From Ambrosia x helenae (taxonomy: Eukaryota > Streptophyta > Magnoliopsida > Asterales > Asteraceae), in contig JAUTDX010007496.1 of assembly GCA_030844895.1 (NCBI GenBank), positions 1 to 64,000 on the forward strand: a stretch of 64,000 nucleotides of DNA, written 5' to 3'. How positions within the stretch are numbered: position 1 is the first letter of the stretch; the number at the start of each line of letters is the position of its first letter. The notes below the pieces were generated by a model. That model worked only from the letters and a program-made list of their open reading frames with translations, did no database searches and was not told the origin of the DNA. A program made the position numbers and the translations under genes. Positions 61,493-64,000 of this stretch are shown piece by piece.

Positions 61493-62372
61493 TAATTATT
61501 TTTAGAACATCACATTTACTACCCAAAGTGAGTAGTTCAAAAATCCGATTAATATATTTGAAACACCAAAACCATTAATCTCAACTTTTTTTTGAAGGTT
61601 TACTTATCCTTTTATATTCAGCTAAACTACAAAACATCAATACCACAACTTCCATTAAACGGTATAAAATCCTTTGTAACATATTCACACTTCACTATTT
61701 AAAACCAACATCCCTCTATTATTATTGACATAATCACTTTTTAGTTTCCTTGTGTTCATCTTATTTGCTGATTTTGCCTTTTTGGTAAAACCAACCTAGA
61801 AAAGGTATTGCGAAAATTGATTTTTGGATTTAGGGAAATCGGTCTGCAGGTCACCATAGATTTGCTGGTCAGTGAAACCACGGAGACGTGAAGGGTCCAC
61901 AAGCATCAGCGGTTAGCTAATTTATTTAACAGCGCATTCTCCATCTAATTCAACCTTAACTCTCTTCTCCAAATTCGTCTTTGCAATTACGAGTAAGAGC
62001 TGTGACGATGGGATCTTGGTGGCAGGTTATTGATTTAACACCAGGGCGATGTATAAACCATGGTCTTGGTATAGCTTAAGCACGTGCACACTTATATACT
62101 GTTCTAGTTCACTGTGAATCAATGTTTGATCTTTTGCACTCTTTAGTTATTCAAGATTTTGGTAGTGATCCAAAATGTGGATGACAAATTTGGTGACAGG
62201 TTGCAGCGGATGTGGTTTGCAACTGCCGGTTTAAGGAGAGGACCCCTATCGACCAACCGATCTACCAACAAGGGAGAACAGCCGTTATCAGAAGTCGTAA
62301 TTACAAACTGTATTAGCATCAGTTCTAAAATCCACAACTAATTTTTTGCACAAGACCCTACATAGGTTATAC
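61493..62372. other. 3' flank of the JmjC gene
   Basis: No gene was recognised. Some stretches (61985-62340) look less AT-rich and may belong to a 3' UTR or an old remnant, but no family match was found. Confidence 0.35.
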
Positions 62373-63958
62373 TCATTTTGGATTTACATTTCCTTCTAAA
62401 GTGTCGATTAGGAGATTCAAATCACTAATCTCATATCGAAAGAGGAAGAACCTGGAACTCCATGGACACGTGCATATCTGCTTTGAATGTTCTAGACACG
62501 AGTATTTGTCAGGTGAACATGGACAGCCGGCAGCAGAAAGGTACAAGTCATAGAAGCATACGCTGCATTCCCTTTTCACTGAACAACCAAAATCTTCGTC
62601 CATCTTGCGTGACCGTGAGGTATTACATAAGAATTCCCTCTTGATGCTTTCTTGCCTCACGCGCGACTGCTCCATACAACAAAAAAAAAAAACATTTTTA
62701 GGGAAAAAGGAAAAAAATAACTAACAGGTAATAAGTGTACTTATCTCAAACTATTAAAATAAGAAAATTAGCTTATAGGGAAACAGGTCAAACAAATTAA
62801 CCTTAAGAGCTCTGGTAAGCCAACCATCTTTTCCACACGCATTACTCCACCCTCGCATTCGAAAGTCCCATGATGATTTGGCAGCATGTCTGACAGCTTC
62901 AATTAGCATTCTGTCATACGAGAGTGATGTCTTTCGATGCAGCTCACTGTACGCTTCTACAGTCAGCTGCCCATGTGGCAACCAGTCAAGGGTTGCAAGG
63001 TTGACTTTCTCAGAGATACTGAAATCAGTATCAAATCCTGAATAATATGCTCCAGGAAAGATAAGGACAAACTGTTTTGCATGTTGTACACAACGGTAGA
63101 CAGGTATACCCTCAGATTTCAGTGTAGAGGGTGAAAGTTGGGTAACCTGTAACAGACAGTGAAAACTATTTAACCGGGTTGATATAATTTAAGATCTATA
63201 GAAATATGTCCATTACTTCATTTATTAGTTAGACGACCATAATATCTAGAGGTGGCAATTTCGACCCGTTTATTTACGAATGAGTCAACTCAGATTATGT
63301 TTCATAATTAAAGGGTCAAAATGGATAAAGAGAGTTTTAGCATAATGGAAATGGGCCAGGCGGGCTGACAAAGTGTACTTTTAATGCATAAAAGCTCATA
63401 AATCACATTTTAATCCAAAACTTAGGTTATAATGAAATAACATAATGCATTCATAAAAACAAATAAAAAAACTGAACAAAAAGGGTTGCAGGCGTTACCA
63501 ACAAATTACCTGTTTTAACCCGCTAGGGCCGCTACCCAACCCATCCCTAACCCGCCTTTTTTCCCCTCTTATAAAAAAAATCTAAAAAAAACAAGGGATA
63601 CTTGCAGATATAATTCATTAACCAAAATTCTTACAAGAATTATCCAATGGATCATTGTATTAGAAAATCCAAACATTGAAATTTCATGGTAGGAAGGGAA
63701 TATTTAATTTTGTAGATGGGGAAATCTTTTATTTTTCCAAAACTGAACAAAGGGGTATTCACTTAACATTTGATGATAAAGGGGTACGTAGATACTCACT
63801 AGCTTATGAAACAATTCACGGTGTCCTGATAACTCTGGGAACGCTTTCTTCAGTAGTGCCTCACATTTTAGGCGATATTTACCAGGAACTCCATACAAGA
63901 TTCTGGAAGCCCCAAGGTGCAAGTAATTCAGGGAGTACAAGTGATGCTCTTCAACATT
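62373..63958 (-). CDS. JmjC/C5HC2 histone-demethylase-like protein without iron ligands (3' part only)
   Basis: Three in-frame exons are inside the window: 63958-63800, 63146-62802 and about 62669-62373 (stop). The 5' exons, including any JmjN, lie past the right edge. Exon A begins inside the JmjC domain: NVEEHHLYSLNYLHLGASRI. Exon B continues EGIPVYRCVQHAKQFVLIFP, GAYYSGFDTDFSISEKVNLA, TLDWLPHGQ. Exon C gives the C5HC2 zinc finger (CSVC, GCPCSPDKYSCLEHSKQICTC) and ends soon after (DLNLLIDTLEGNVNPK). Active KDM5-type plant enzymes have WHVED and AYHSGF, whose His, Glu and His bind Fe(II). Here the two His are Asn and Tyr, and the oxoglutarate-side Lys of GxPKxWYG is Arg. The short C-terminus without FYRN/FYRC recalls Arabidopsis JMJ19. 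The protein is therefore probably a non-catalytic chromatin factor. Confidence 0.88.
63249..63560. mobile_element. MITE remnant in JmjC intron
   Basis: AGAGGTGGCAATTTCGACCCG at the left, and CGGGTTAAAAC-type words with GACCCG/GGGTC repeats, are typical of hAT-like MITEs. It lies inside the intron between JmjC exons A and B. The right end is not well defined. Confidence 0.35.
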
Positions 63959-64000
63959 CTGGAACACAACAAAAACAAATCAGAATTTACACATCTACAA

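Noticed and set aside
61985..62341. Short frames downstream of the JmjC stop (MGSWWQVIDLTPG..., MVVIQNVDDKFGD...)
   Set aside because: No family match and no splice continuity with the JmjC gene, which already ends at a stop in the usual place after the zinc finger.
1..64000. CRISPR array, operon or bacterial features
   Set aside because: The repeats are transposons and microsatellites; genes have spliceosomal introns and plant families, so prokaryotic features are not expected.

Overview
The window is nuclear DNA of a flowering plant (eudicot). It has AT-rich intergenic space, intron-bearing genes of plant families (patellin, plant SMC1, RHON1, an ALOG/LSH protein, a plant JmjC-C5HC2 protein) and many small plant-type DNA transposons. 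Asteraceae is my guess from the style of the repeats, with low confidence.

Layout, left to right. 1-4.3 kb is a repeat island. 4.3-5.9 kb (minus) is a patellin-like SEC14/GOLD gene with an apparent one-base frameshift at the end of exon 1. 7.0-13.2 kb (minus) is a complete 18-exon cohesin SMC1 gene of about 1211 codons. It contains a U12-type AT-AC intron whose length and reading frame would let retention pass without a stop. 13.2-23.4 kb is transposon-derived, including a Helitron with two candidate 3' ends. 23.5-28.4 kb (plus) is a five-exon S26 signal-peptidase-like gene of 205 codons that lacks both catalytic residues. 30.0-31.5 kb is a MULE-like element with long terminal inverted repeats (TIRs) and a 9-bp target-site duplication (TSD). 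31.6-34.0 kb (plus) is a two-exon RHON1-like plastid Rho-N gene. 34.5-45 kb is repeat-rich: a LINE remnant, Harbinger-like miniature elements (MITEs), a deleted LTR retrotransposon with an inverted extra LTR, and a Pack-MULE carrying what looks like the 5' end of a host gene. 45.9-46.5 kb (plus) is an intact single-exon ALOG/LSH gene. 46.5-62.3 kb holds another MULE with a 9-bp TSD, a tRNA-type SINE with a 13-bp TSD, two inverted Helitron copies and other repeats. 62.4-64 kb (minus) is the 3' half of a JmjC/C5HC2 gene that lacks both iron-binding histidines and continues past the right edge.

The genes are independent plant genes, not an operon. The order S26-like - RHON1-like - ALOG looks like a microsyntenic block I recall from Arabidopsis. 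Two genes look like catalytically dead members of enzyme families. The most notable mobile structures are the Pack-MULE (43935-44852) and the inverted-LTR retrotransposon (41161-43771). Exon borders were read by eye from splice signals and frame continuity; no alignment or RNA evidence was available.
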